Counted from the stretch's first letter, positions 38,139 through 51,167 are shown. The stretch: 64,000 bases of DNA from Liolophura sinensis (GCF_032854445.1 NC_088303.1:18793501-18857500), one strand, 5' to 3'. Notes: generated by a model not told the origin, from the letters alone. Program-made: numbers and translations.

Positions 38139-41100
38139 CTACAGTATACGCTGGTAACCATGAATACCGCATTTCTTGAAGGCGAAGGCGTAAGCAGCGA
38201 AGATCAGCATACATAAGATGGCCAGAGATACCAAAGCCACTGCAGCGAAAAAGCCAGCGCTCAAACCACAGTTGACTGTTTCGTCGGAATTGTCACCACA
38301 GTTATTGTAACCATCACATGCTAAGGTGTCCGCTACACATCGCTTGTTGTCACACTGAAATGAGCTCTCGTCGCACAAACCTGCAATGGACAAGAGTGCA
38401 CGGTCATATTCCGTACATATGTGGCGGAGATCTCCTTGGCTGAGCTGCCTAACGGGTGCATGTATATACCCACGCTGTAGATGAAACAATTAATGCAGGA
38501 ATTTGAGGAGACCATTTTACTTTATGCAGAAGAAATGAACCTCTAAGGAACGTCATATTTCTTCATAGGTATATTGTCTCAATCAGACTCGAAAACCCGT
38601 CCACTGAAAGGAAAATGCGAAAAAAAGTAAAAAATAAAAACCGGTTTTCTTTTAACAACATCAAAGCACATTGTACCCAAAGGAGCAGCGTGTGTTATAT
38701 ACGTACCTGTATAGAAGGGTGTGACGAGTATGTGGAAGTCCTCACAGTCGGCCTCTTGTCCACTTACGAACCGTGTGAGCATGCCGTTTCTGCTGGTGAT
38801 GAATGTCTTCTCCGGGACACGGCGTCCACATACCACTGACAATATGGAGCAGGGTATACATGGAACTCTATTAAAGTTTGCTGCATTACACAGGTGTATT
38901 ATCCTCTAGTTGGCACAGTTGGTGGGGAGGACATAACAGCGCCACCCACCACCCCCATCACCCCCACCCCACCCGTGCATCCCGGTGACCTCTTCTGTGA
39001 GGTCCACTTTGCTAAAATGTTCGCCAAAAATGTTCATACTTCATGTAATTAACAGGCAAAATGCAAGGATGGAAATATTGTGAATATTTCAGCAGCTTAG
39101 GTGCATATCAATTAGACCTACCGGTACCTTAAATATTTATTCTGATATAGTGGAATTAGTCATGTGATGAATTCCACAGGTTATATAACGCTCACAAAGA
39201 GTTTAGGTAAATGTCTAATTCATTAGGCACATATTTATTGCATGCAGTAGATTGCAATTGGTCACTTGCCTCAAATTTGAAGGATGTAGCGCCGAGCCAT
39301 AATCATAAATTCAAATTTGAAAGATGTGTCGCCAAGCCATAATCATTCATTCAAATCTGAAGGGTGTGGCACCAAGCCATATTCATTCATTCAAACCTGA
39401 AGGGTGTGGCGCTAAGCCATAATTATTCATTCTAATTTGAAGGATGTGGCGCTAAGCCATAATTATCCATTCAAATTTGAAGGCTGTGGCGTTAAGCCAT
39501 AATCATTCATTCAAATTTAAAGGCTGTGGCGTTAAGCCATTATTATTCATTCAAATTTGAAGGACATGGCGTTAAGCCATAACCATTCATTCAAATTTAA
39601 AGGTTGTGGCGCTAAGCCATAAATATTCATTCAAATTTGAAGGACATGGCGTTAAGCCATGCTCATTCATTCAAATTTAAAGGCTGTGGCGCTTAGCCAT
39701 AATTATTCATTCAAATTTGAAGGACGTGGCGTTAAGCCATGATCATTCATTCAAATCTGAAGGCTTGTTATGTACATGTATAATGTAAAAACCACACCAC
39801 AGATCCACTTTAGCAAATGGTTAACTGCATATACTCGCTACAGAGGATATGATGGCAAGTTCAGACGATGTGATTTGTCGTAACCGTAAAGAAAAGTGGA
39901 ATAAAAAGATTGTAAACAAGTTACAAAATTCTCCAACAACCTTAAAACCCAGGTGTACATAAATGTACATATATGCATATAATATTCTCTATTCGGTAAT
40001 CCTTACCGACCAGTGGGTTTCCGTTCTTATGCCTGTCCTTGAACAGCTCCATCCTGTCGGTGTGACAGTTTGTTGAATTGCGTATGTTGATCTTGAGGAA
40101 CCGGACCATCATCTTGCGGTTGAGCTCGTTGTAAAGCACGGCCGAGCAGTCGAGGTTTGGGGCGAAGGTCAGCATTGACTTGAGCTTGAGGTGAACTGCA
40201 TCCCTTACCTTCACAGACAGCCCGCAATGAGCGTCCAGGTACTCTGTAAACAGTTGGTAGGATCTTGTTTGATGTGTATACCTGCGTTTTGGTACGTGAA
40301 GAAAATATTGTCCGGAAAAAATCCTCACCACCAATGAACTTCACTGTTATTTCTGTTTCTAGACGCGTTTATTCGTTTTCATTATTAACACTAAATTAAA
40401 AAATTTAATTCTTGAAAAATTTTGAGCACTGAAATCTATAAAAATCAATAACTGCTGTAGACTGTCAATATGCAAATGTAAAATTCTTCTTCTCTAGCTC
40501 TGCTTCCTACCACCATAATGCTGCCCGTCGCAGAATAAGTGTAATATTTGAGTGCGGCGGAAAACACCAATCAAATAAATAAAATTCTTGTATATCTGTA
40601 AACAGACAACAACGTTGTAAACTAAGAAGTTTACAATTCATGAGCAATGCATAAAAGTATAAACAGAGCGCTGATCTCACGTGAAGGGTGGCTCATTTGC
40701 TTAGCGGAGCGTAATGACCCAGGAGCCTTTCACCAATGTGGGCGCTATGAGTTCGTCCAGCTCGTGCTGGCTTCCTCTCTGACCGTACGTGGGAAGGTTT
40801 CCCAGAAACCTGCGGATGGTCGTGTGTTTCTCCCGGGCTGTGCCCGGTTTCCTCCCACCATAATGCTGGCTGCTGTCGCATGAGTGAAAACATTCTTGAA
40901 TATGGCGTAAAACACAAGCCAAATAAATAAATAAATCAAATCACATAAGGGAGGTGGCACGAAAACCAGTATTTCAACCAAAAAGTGTTCCAGAAGTATA
41001 CATCAAACTATTGAATTTAGATTTGTAGGCCTATTCGGAATTCAATAAAATGAAATGCTTTAGCATCTGACCAAAAAGGGTTATGAGAGGAACATGGAGA

Positions 41101-43053
41101 AGGTAATATAAATTTTTGGCATAAATACTTACTAAACAGAACTCTGATTGGTTTATTATATACTTGCATGTACAATAGCTTTTGTATTGGGTTTATCTGT
41201 CGGGAAAATGGTGCTAATTATTACACAGCTGTTCATCATGTACATCTAGCAGATGAGAGTTTAATTTGTCAATATATATAACCTGGATAATCTATATAGA
41301 AGAAACCCAGAATGACAATGATACATGTCAAGATGTATGTCAATGCGGTTTTCACACACATTTGTTTACGAGCTGCTCGACATGAGGTAACTGACCATCT
41401 ATCGTGTCTGTTTATTAATAAGCCGTGGTGTAAACCTTTTAAGAGGCAAAACGTTTTCACCACGGAGAAAATGCTTACATTCTGGACAAAACGTTTCCAC
41501 GGCGAAAAAAAAAGGATTTTTGCTGGTTTTAGTTGAGTTTGTTACTTTGTGTAAAATGTTTTTGCTTCTGCGTTAATTTCAACTGCCGATAAAAGGTTTA
41601 CACCACGGAGAAAACGTTTGTACCGCGGAGAAATGGTTTACACCGCGTTTCACTGTTTTTCGAAGTTTATAACTGAGTTAATAGGTCAATTTTGTCCTAA
41701 ATATTTTTGTGTTTGCGTTAAATCCCTTTTCCATATACTTTAAATTCTTTGTTGGTAATAATAGTCTTTCATTAGAAAACCTTGAACGACGGTAAATCGT
41801 TAGAAATTGTTAAAACTTGCGAATGGCACTAACTCCGTAGAGAAGGGTCCATCGGCTGATGATTTTCATCTGACAGATTATCTTCATCTTGAATACATAT
41901 TTTTTGTTCGGTTTCATTAATGTATCTGTCATTTTAAATATTGTACCATTGTACACTGTACATGTATCTTGAACTATTCAATCCACTTCAGGAATATTCT
42001 TAATTTATAGTATACGGATAGCTATGTACACAGGAGTCGCTCGGAATTGCCAAAAGCTCAAAGGATGCATGAAAAGGTACTAATAATAAAACAAAGTGTA
42101 TGGTTTTAAAGAAAATGAAGAACGGTATGCCAAAAATTGGGAAAAAAAATCTTTTTTGAGGCATATTTTATATTTCATAATAACCTGATTTGGGAATTTC
42201 GTAAATAACGTCATCAGAGAACATACTTGAAATGCGGGACCCGATTATGCTCCCAACAAAATTGTTTTAAGAGCTATCTGTTGATGCCACCACAGCAGGC
42301 TACTTGTTAACCGGCCTGAGAAAAAATAGTTTAAGCCATTTCCACGCCCCAAGAAGAATGAATGAATGAATGCTTGGGGTTCAACGTCGTACTTAACAAT
42401 TTTTCAGTCATATAACGACCAGGAGTCATTAAGTGTGTGTACATATACTATGTCTTCCTTTGTCTGAGAGAACCCATGCCGTTGAAGTGTTGCCGCCACT
42501 GAAGTATCATGCCAAAGACACCAGATCTGACACCCCGCCGTTACACTGACACTGCGCCCACCAGTCCTGTTTCCTTGCTCTAACCTCGCAGTGCTGAGCG
42601 CCAAGCGAGGCACGCCCCACGTAGAAAGCTGAGAAGCATTTATATACTTTTATATGTTAGGCCACATCAAACAGGCCTACCACGTATTATGAGATAAAAA
42701 CCAAGCGTTTGATGTATCCTTTAAGCTGCAAATTTTGCAAAAGGATCACGTAATACAATAATTATTGCTCTTGCATTTCCCTTCACGTGCTTTTTTTAGT
42801 TCAAATTGAGCGTCAAATGGAGCATACTCTGGTAGTCCAGCGAACCACTCCATCATATAACTGAGTGGTATTATTAGGTCGATTGCAAGAAACAGAGTTC
42901 TAAAATAATTTACTATACTAATGGGTAAAAATGATTAAGTAATTAATAATGTCGAAAAGCCTTACCTAAGTCCAACGTAAAAACGGGAGCCGTACAGAAG
43001 AAAGCGATCCCATGTAGGATGAGGAGGAGAACCCTGCCCCCGATGTTAACCAT
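38139..43053 (-). CDS. CUB-LDLa single-pass membrane protein A
   Basis: Four exons join in frame to 231 aa (minus strand order): 43053-42966, 40243-40007, 38835-38707 and 38380-38139. The order is a signal peptide ([20 protein letters not shown]), one CUB domain (about residues 35-150, with Cys in HCGL, LDCS, NCH and VCGR plus one extra Cys in EADCED), one LDL-receptor class A module (154-189, with calcium-binding acids in [13 protein letters not shown]), a membrane span (about 194-219) and a 12-residue tail, [16 protein letters not shown] fits a YxxPhi sorting motif. All introns are phase 1, as is usual for shuffled extracellular modules. The architecture recalls half of a NETO-type protein, which has two CUBs, but I know of no named family with this minimal form. 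A ligand-binding or endocytic receptor role is inferred. Confidence 0.87.
39271..39762. repeat. 40-bp tandem array resembling an amplified SINE tail, 12 copies
   Basis: Each unit has TCAAATTTGAAGGATGTGGC and GTTAAGCCATAATCATTCAT. The second half equals the 3' end of the SINE family seen at 7437-7502 and 25655-25715. It is in intron 2 of CUB-LDLa gene A. Confidence 0.85.
40503..40582 (+). mobile_element. SINE family A, 3' fragment
   Basis: CTACCACCATAATGCTGCCC, then GAATAAGTGTAATATTTGAG and a CAATCAAATAAATAAA tail, in intron 1 of CUB-LDLa gene A. Confidence 0.6.
40683..40935 (+). mobile_element. tRNA-derived SINE, family A, near full length
   Basis: A worn head (GGCTCATTTGCTTAGCGGAG), a body GTACGTGGGAAGG with CCTGCGGATGGTCGTGTG, and a tail of four TAAA units. 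It is in intron 1 of CUB-LDLa gene A. Confidence 0.8.
41420..41660. repeat. Short degenerate repeat, ACCACGGAGAAAACGTTT type
   Basis: Variants of ACCACGGAGAAAACGTTT recur four to five times with uneven spacing, near 41458, 41500, 41603, 41623 and 41645. It is in intron 1 of CUB-LDLa gene A and I do not recognise it. Confidence 0.45.
42357..42612 (-). mobile_element. SINE family B
   Basis: Reverse-oriented. The left end has GAATGAATGAATGCTTGGGG and the complement of TATGACTGAAAAATTGTTAA. The right end has CTGAGCGCCAAGCGAGGC, the complement of the body at 45550-45915. Confidence 0.6.
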
Positions 43054-45549
43054 GTCTGTCTAACACGGGTCACGGCCCCACCCTCAATAAAGTCATAATT
43101 CGACGCTGAACACCTTTTCTCGTCGCGCAGGAAAACAGTTGTACTAGTTTGAGGTAGTTTGTGTCAATATTGATATGGCTATGCCGCTGATGATATGATT
43201 TTACGTCCTCTGGACTTTCATCTGGGGTCAGTTAACAGTATCAAGTTCTAAGTGGATCGCTGTATACTAACATGAACACAAGTACATGACCATTGCAGAG
43301 TGATTAATATGTAGGCCTACCGGTAGCCCTATATCAGTTTTATCAACAACACCAAACAAAATGTTGTTGTTGCTTTTATTAAAGGAAAAGAAAACATAAA
43401 AATGATACGAAGCTCAAATGAAGATGCGCGAAAACTTATTTGTAAATATAGTCTTTAACAGTTTTTCGATTTTTTTCTTTCCTTAGAAAAGAGTAGTTGA
43501 AAATATTGTCGTAGGCTATGGTGGGTATTTGAGACTATCTGTATCGTCTTTACATACTAATGTTCTAAATAAGGATATGATACATGTGTAATAAATTTAC
43601 TTGAATGTAAATTTGTTGTTTATATCCACCTGAATTTAATCTGAATTATGATAATAGTTATGAATATATTAAAAACATAAACAGGGACTATAATCAAATT
43701 CCAGGATGAACAAATTTGTTAGCTGAAGATACCAAATTCTAATACATCTGAACTTTTCTCCACCTTTAAGAGAAAATAAAGTTATTTTAAAACATTATCA
43801 ACACGCGCAAAATCAAGATTCAAAAAGAGCGTATGTAGGCTACCTGTAACATCCGGTCAGGTCGTCAATAAATAGGCTTTGGCCAAGAAGCAGTAGGCCT
43901 ATAGCGTATAATTTCTACACAGCGCATCTGCCCTCCCACAAACAATTTTAAACTCATCGAATATTTTAAATGAAAAATTTTGACTATTTTTACCACATGC
44001 ATACAGTCCTACACAATATGTGACTCCGTTTTATATTTCTGACTTGACAAACAGTGATATTGCCATGTCTGTTACTCCTACCTCTCAAGAACAACAACAT
44101 GCGCCCTGGATAAGACTCAAAACAGCATAAATTTAGTACGGAGGAAAGCCAGGCACATGTACAATATCAAAAGCATCTATCCCAGTAAGCCTTTCTGTCA
44201 TGGCAAAGTGCCGCTGTTCCAAGACGATGTTTAAAAACTGTCCGATATACGATTTGTTCCTGATTGCAAACTACAAGTACGCGCATGCGCATTTTCCCTC
44301 CATTTCCCCTCTATATTCCGGGAGCATCAATTTACGCATGTCAACATTCAATTGTCCTGTTTTACATTATAAATTTATCTGCTAAGGAAAGGTATGATAG
44401 AAGTCTTTTATATACTAAAAAGTGTGTCGAAACAGCGTGCAAACGTTAAGTCATTGTCCTACATTGTATTCCACTTGTAAACACATTAGCGTGTCATTTT
44501 CTGGACTGCAAGGGCCTAATGCATATCTAACCATTGGGCGGATCTATAAGACGCTGTTGGTCTCCAACCTGGAATGTTTTCCTTTACCCACAAAACCTGA
44601 TCACCTTTATATAAGTAAAATGTTGTTAAGTTAATATCCGATAAAGGAATAAAAAGATAAAGGTATATGCTGTATGATTTGAAGTACTCCTTGACCGTGA
44701 AATCAATGATAGTTGAGGGAACGCCCCCCTTTTCAACTTACCGACATTCATAGGGAATGTTGATATTTTGCCTGAACAATCTACACAGGATGTAGGCCTA
44801 TAATGGAAATCTTTAATCTATATGTCGGTCAGTCTATTTGGGACATTGTGTAAAGTGTTATAAAATCACCAGTCATGTCAGCGTATGAAACAGCAAAATT
44901 CATGATCTACTTCGAACACACTACATGCATGATGTGGTATGTACATGTACGTAAATAATACGTTAAGACAAAGCAGCAACTTTGTGTTGACCCATAAAAC
45001 TCTCTAATCACATTAGAATAGATATACCCATATATGGAACCTACCTCTGGATTTTTGCCCTCAAATGTCCCAACCGCAACATGACAAATCCTTGATGATG
45101 CAGCGAGGTGCTGCTTGAATTCAACTGTTGCTGGTTCGGCTACGACTTCAAGTCAAGAAATTCTTTTCCGTGTCTACTAAATTGCGGGATTTCGCTAGGC
45201 TGTGCCCAGCATTTTTAAACCTCAAATTTGAGCGAGGTCGTAGGCCTATAATTGAAATATCCCCTTGTAAATCGTCAAAAAAAACACACATGGTATTTAA
45301 ATAAATAAACAAAATCAAAACCCACAGACCACCATAACAAGACATTAGTGCTGTTAACTCTTTAACCCGTCTTACTACTTTGATATAGGCAAACACCTGC
45401 ATCACACAACGATTGGCCTTTCTCAGGAGATTCGCATGATCTCAACTAATGTCCTTTTCTTCAAACGTATACGGAATTAGAAACTTGCTCCCAGATTTAT
45501 TTCCGCCATCGTTTACTGATACCGAGCTGTTTACTCTTTTTATGATCAT
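43054..45549. other. Divergent intergenic region, left part
   Basis: Upstream of CUB-LDLa gene A. AT-rich, with no exon or tandem repeat recognised. Confidence 0.45.
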
Positions 45550-45915
45550 GAAAATAGGTCTGGAGTGTCTGCCTCGAAGTCGGGAGACCCCGGGAGTAAA
45601 CCGGGGTCGGCTTTGAAAATGGTACTTATTACTGCCTCGCTTGGCGCTCAGCACTGAGAGGTTAGAGCAAGGAAACATGACTGGTTGGATCGGCATGACC
45701 AGTATCCATGTGTCCAGTATAATGTGAGTGGGTGGGATGTTGTATGTGGTGTCTGCGGCATGATACTTCAGTGGCGGCAGACCCATGGCGACATAGACAC
45801 CCGCCCTGCCACAAAACGACACAGTATATGCACACACACACACACACACACCTAATAACTCCTCTTCGTCATATGACTGAAAAACTGTTAAGTACGAAGT
45901 TAAATCCCGAGCCCA
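45550..45915 (+). mobile_element. SINE family B, long copy with (CA)n
   Basis: The body has CCTCGCTTGGCGCTCAGCAC, GGTTAGAGCAAGGAAACATG and GGCATGATACTTCAGTGGCG, then a (CA)n tract at 45833-45852 and a tail TCATATGACTGAAAAACTGT. It matches 42357-42612 and the parts at 12385 and 23165. Confidence 0.65.
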
Positions 45916-46612
45916 CACACATACATTCTATTTGAACAAAATACAAAACTCTACAAAAAGTTTCTGTGATGAATTTCTCAAGTCTCAAAGTTGACATGAA
46001 CAATTCCCCTACAAACTCAGCATCCCTACATGTACCTCTATCCTGACTCCAGTAACGTCGACTTAAACTATATAGGTAAATAAATCTAGACAGTCATGAA
46101 AGTCAACCAAAAATCTCAGATTCTCTGCAGCAACTCTAACCAATCTTGTAAACGTCTATCTGAACAAAGCGACCACCCCACCATAAGCTCATTTCTTGTG
46201 CAATCGTTCGCCAGTCTCATGACATGCGTGCAAATCCCATCTACATCTATCTAAAGAATTTCCGCAACTAACTCAGTTTCTCTGCTGTCAACTCTATCAA
46301 GTCTCAAGAAAGTCTTTCTGAACACTCACACCCACGAAAGTCACTTAGCTCGGTAGTCTCATTTCACTGTGATTGAAACGCTCTGCTTAACGTATGTCAG
46401 ATACTAATTCATACCCATTCAGGTCAAACCAACAGCAAAAAAATACCACCTCACACACATGTACAAGCCTTATTGAGCGACGATTAAGTAAGTAGGCTAC
46501 CGGTACATAAGTAAACAGATCTTTGCAATCCTGGCTGATTTTGAAGTCGACTACGAGCAGTTGCTATCAGGAAGATATTGCACAAATCACGCATGTGATT
46601 TCCCCGAAGCTG

Positions 46613-46638
46613 TGACGTCAGCTTGCACTATCCACGTG
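46613..46638. promoter_or_regulatory. CRE palindrome and E-box upstream of CUB-LDLa gene B
   Basis: TGACGTCA at 46613-46620 and CACGTG at 46633-46638 lie about 240-260 bp before the start codon. Perfect TGACGTCA also occurs at 18283, 20855 and 37621, so chance is a real alternative. Confidence 0.3.
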
Positions 46639-46874
46639 ATGTGTGCTCACCCCGGAATAGCCTACCACCAGTTATGGCATAGTGTACAGTGAATCGACGA
46701 GAACTGATGTCTTTGTGGCCGAAGACATAATACATTATACAGTTTATGTTGAGGAAAAGTAGTTAGGTTAGAACCGTTGTCTCATAAGTCTGTGGGCTGA
46801 CAGCTGATTGGGCCTTTAAGTACTTAGTGACGTAAGACAATCGGTCTGGTTTTGTGCTTATTTGTGACAGAAGG

Positions 46875-49800
46875 ATGATGGATCGATCCGGGTTGTTTCC
46901 CCTTGTTCTTTTGACAGTGTTGGCCTCCAGGATCGCCGCCTACGATTACAGCCAATGTGAGTTCAAGTGTTTTCAGCACTATAAATGTTATAATTTCCCC
47001 AGAAACACCTTGACCAAAATGACAAATGCTCCCAGAAAGCTGACTTTTTCTACTGTAACATGTCCAAAAACCATCATATGATGTCCACGATATTTTCCAG
47101 GTAATTTAGCTGGAGTATATTTACCAGCGTTCTATCACCATAAGATCATCAAATTAAGAGAAAGATCATGCCATGACTGGATAGCAATATTCATACATAC
47201 ATCCATCACCATTTATTTGGTATCTGTCTGACCATTATTTGTCTTATTTTTACCTAGTGCTAGGGAATTTCGCCACTTACACCACACTCCTTAAAGCGCA
47301 TGCGCCGCTGTCTGTGTTCACCTACATCAGTGCGACCACTACCATTTTGTAGAAAAAACCTTGAACAACGCCGTTTTAACAGGTATCATGATGATTATGC
47401 AGAACGTGATGTCAGAAAACACAAACACTCTGCCTTAATCTTTCTTTCTAATAATATTTTATATAGTATCCATGCAATCTCTTTATCTATATTACTCACA
47501 ACATGATTCTAATCATCACCTGAAACAATTTTGTCAAACAGTTCTGTGCAAGGACATCCGTGATGAGGCTAAGCGTAAAACAAGCCTACGTGAGTTGTAC
47601 TGGCTCCAAAAGTCAAACTTGCCTTGTTGCGGTGGCAGTGATGAAAAGCGAGCGTGGACAGTGGTACATGCGCTGTAAGGAGTATGCAGCACACTCATCT
47701 TAAGAAATGATCAATGCGTGTACTTTGCAATACATTTGAATGGGTGTCGTATGTAGGCTAAAGGTCAGTCGGCTCAACACTTATCTGGGCACGATTTCTT
47801 CACCAAGACTTGATTACTCATGGGCCTATTATTGGGCCTACATGTACTATTAACGTTCGACAAAAGCGAACTGCGTGTATATTTTATGAGAATGATCAAA
47901 CTACACTAGAGCTTTGACTCGAACCTAATACAAAAAAATCTTGGTAGAATTATGGAATTAAAATGTATCGAGGCATGTTTGAGCGAGCATTTGCTGGGTA
48001 ATTACATGTAACTCCGCCCACTTCATTAGCACTTGGGCAGTAACATCGCGTTTTGGAGTCCATTTTCTGCTGACCATATAAAAACTGCAGCGCTTAACTA
48101 TAGAAATCTTGTTAGATAACAGATATTTTTGAGAACAACATGAAACACCAAGTAAGTTAAAACAAATATATTTTTAACTTCACGATGTGAGAAATTGTGT
48201 TTTTTATAGGGGTTTTTTCTTGACCCTCAGGCAATCCTTACGAGGACTTGCTTCCAGTTAGGAGAAAGAGAAGGGCATATGTTTGTTGGCTCCCTGGAGT
48301 TCAGTGTCGTTTTGGAATATGATTTCTGTCATAGTACGACGTGGCTCTTTTTTCCGGCGAACTCCAGTGCCTCTTGTGAAGGCAAGAGGCTCCACAAAGC
48401 AAGAATATAAAAAAATTATAACATAGAGATTAAAACCAGGGCAGCACGATGACAGTATGATAATTGGCGAATAGTCACTCGTAACCAGTGAAATAAGGCC
48501 TCTTGACAGTTACAGAGGGATTGCCTTTTCTGTTAAGTGGAATGAAGCGATGCATCAAGGTTGTCAGATTGTATGCCGCTTGATCCAACTCTGGAATCCA
48601 AAATCTAGATCTTCGACTGGCGTGTTTTATATTTAACCTGAAAAGATAAAACACAGTTTACCAACAACTTGCAATGACAGAAAATATTCAGGTCCTGATT
48701 AATTGGTTGGTTACTTTCTTAATATTTTTCGCCCTTGATATTGGATTTTTTCTTGGATTTGAGCTGAATAACCCTCAATGAATTTTTCAGAAATACAAGT
48801 AGATCTCTAGAGACTGACGAGTAGTTTCTTTGTTTGAATTTGGTTTCAGGTCAGTCTGTTTCAACATTATGTTTGGTGTTAATATGGTTATCTGTCGAAT
48901 TAACAAATGCTGTTTTCCTATTAAATTCGTGCATGCTAACCCTTATATATAACCCTTCCTTTCAGACGATCTTAGCAGCATGTGCGGTGGCGGACTACTG
49001 TTTTCTAACATGGGCGCTATCATCGTTAAACTGGACACAAGTGGACTACGTCCTAACATTAACTGTTCAGTCAGCTACTCAACGGGCAGACATCGCCGGA
49101 TAACAGTGCGATTCAGTTCCATGAACCTACCCGGTAATTTTGATTGTTGGGAAAACAAAGTGGATCTGTACGACGGCAAACTCCTGCCACAAAACCGCAT
49201 GACAGGTAAGACTGTACTCTTTTTCTCGTCATTTGTTTTGTGAAAAATTTACTTATACCCCAAACACAGTAAACGGCTCGCTGGAATACTGGATAGCTAG
49301 CTTAACTGATGGGACACGGATTAGGTTTCGTAACCAGAAGTCTATTTTAGACACCAACAATAACCTGAGACAGTTGTAACTACCAAGGTAATGTATGTCA
49401 CTGTATATAATGCTGTTAGCTGTTAAAGTAATGTATGTCACGGTATATAATGCTGCTAGTTACCAAGGCAATGTGTGTCACAGTATATAATGCTGCTAGC
49501 TACCAAGGTAACGTGTATCACGGTATATTATGCTGTTAGCTACTAAAGTAATGTATGTCACGGTATATAATGCTGTTAGTTACCAAGGTAACGTGTGTCA
49601 CAGTATATAATGCTGCTAGCTACCAAGGTAACGTGTGTCACGGTATATAATACTGTTAGCTACTAAGGTAATGTATGTAAAGGTATATAATGCTGTCCTG
49701 GTTGCAATCTTGTTAGCGTTATTATTAAAGCAAATGTACGCTTTTGTATTTTATAAATGTATTTATTCATTAATGTTCTTAGCGTTTAATGCACACAACT

Positions 49801-50847
49801 TTGAGCACAGAAACAATGCCTGCATTGATACGCGTAATCTGTCTTGTTTCGCTTCATGGTCCACTTTGTGTCATGTTTTACAATTTGTGACGCCAGTTAA
49901 TAACATACATGTTCCTGACTCTCGTGTCTTCAGGACCAAATGGTCTGTGCGGATATGACGTGGACAGGACGTACACAACGACAGGAGAGAGAATCTACAT
50001 ACAGTTCCGCAGTCACGTGGGCTACGAGGGAAGAGGCTTCACCATTTACCTGACGGACTTTTATTCAAGTAATGCCACGGCTTCTTCCCTCACACCATAT
50101 ACTGGCATGTCAACCCATGCAAGTTTCTAAGTTTGCAGAGTTAAAAGCCACATATCACATTCGATCTGCCTAATCAGTGCTCGTTACGTGTCTGTCAGTT
50201 CTCAATTGGACACAACTTATTCTTTTTGTATTATCTTTTTCTTCATCTAACTTTTTTCGTCATCTAACCTAATCGATTTGCCCTTCAGCTAGCAGTCAAA
50301 GAGTCAAACATGGTGTCATTATACCAATAAAACAACTATGCAAATAATACCACCCCATAATCAAATCCCACATAATATATTATCATTGTTAAACAAAATG
50401 TGGGTCTGTCAGCAACCTGTGGAGGGCTGCGAGTTTCCCCAGTGCTCTGCTCGGTTTCGGCTTCGGCTTCCACCATAATGCTGGTCGCCGTCGTATGAGT
50501 GAAGTATTCTTGAGTACGCGTAAAGCACCAATCAAATGAATAAACAACTGAAGCGACTATGTATATGTGTGTTATTCGCAGATGGCCCTTGCCGTACTGG
50601 CGAGTTCCAGTGTGACAACGGATGGTGCATTGACGGGTTCTTGCGTTGTGATGGTTGGGACAATTGTGAAGACAGATCGGACGAGAGTGCGTCACGTGGG
50701 TGTGATCTGCACTACCTCTTCACCCCGTGGGTCATTGCAGTCTTGTCTCTACTGGGCCTCCTCTTTTTGGGCATTTGTCTCGCTTTGATCACTGTGGTCT
50801 CCAGGAGAGTTTCAAGAAGGAGCAGCTACACGCAGATCAAACATTAG
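46875..50847 (+). CDS. CUB-LDLa single-pass membrane protein B
   Basis: Four exons join in frame to 240 aa: 46875-46956, 48966-49205, 49934-50068 and 50582-50847. The order is a signal peptide ([20 protein letters not shown]), a canonical four-cysteine CUB domain (about residues 32-150; MCGG, INCS, FDCW, GLCG), an LDLa module (156-193; [13 protein letters not shown] holds the calcium ligands), a membrane span (about 202-225) and a 15-residue tail, [19 protein letters not shown] fits YxxPhi. Exon number and phases equal those of gene A, 3.8 kb away on the other strand, so the two are head-to-head paralogues. The CUB domain here is closer to consensus than in gene A. A second in-frame Met lies one codon downstream of the chosen start. 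The function is not known; a cell-surface binding or endocytic role is inferred from the domains. Confidence 0.87.
48427..48515 (+). repeat. Short dispersed repeat, copy 4
   Basis: This shares ATGATAATTGGCGAATAGTC, ACTCGTAACCAGTGAAATA and GCCTCTTGACAGTT with the copies at 5083, 6523 and 6829. It is in intron 1 of CUB-LDLa gene B. Confidence 0.5.
49380..49697. repeat. 40-bp tandem array, 8 copies
   Basis: Units of TACCAAGGTAATGTATGTCA plus CGGTATATAATGCTGTTAGC in intron 2 of CUB-LDLa gene B. Each unit contains AAGGTAA, a donor-like string, but I find no exon that matches the unit. Confidence 0.88.
50397..50546 (+). mobile_element. SINE family A, 5'-truncated
   Basis: From GTCTGTCAGCAACCTGTGGA through GCCGTCGTATGAGTGAAGTA to CACCAATCAAATGAATAAA, ending about 35 bp before the last exon of CUB-LDLa gene B. 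Confidence 0.7.
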
Positions 50848-51167
50848 CACTTCTTTACGCGCACTTAGCTGCATGTACCAGGCAATATATAGCATTTGTC
50901 ACTACCAGACAGGTTGTATTTATCAGATTTGCTAGATGTTCTTTAGGAAGTGGATTTTTAATAACAGTATGGTGTATTGAGAAAGTGTAAACATTAATAA
51001 CATTAATCCTGTGAATTAAAATTCACTTTCTAAACGACAACTACCAGTTAGACACTGTCAGTCACAGAGCATTGTTATTTCTGAACATCAGAAGAGTAAT
51101 ACGTGTTGGAGGTAAAGTCTACCGGTCAGCTTCTTCTTATCTTGTGGGAATATTATTTTTCCGTTGG

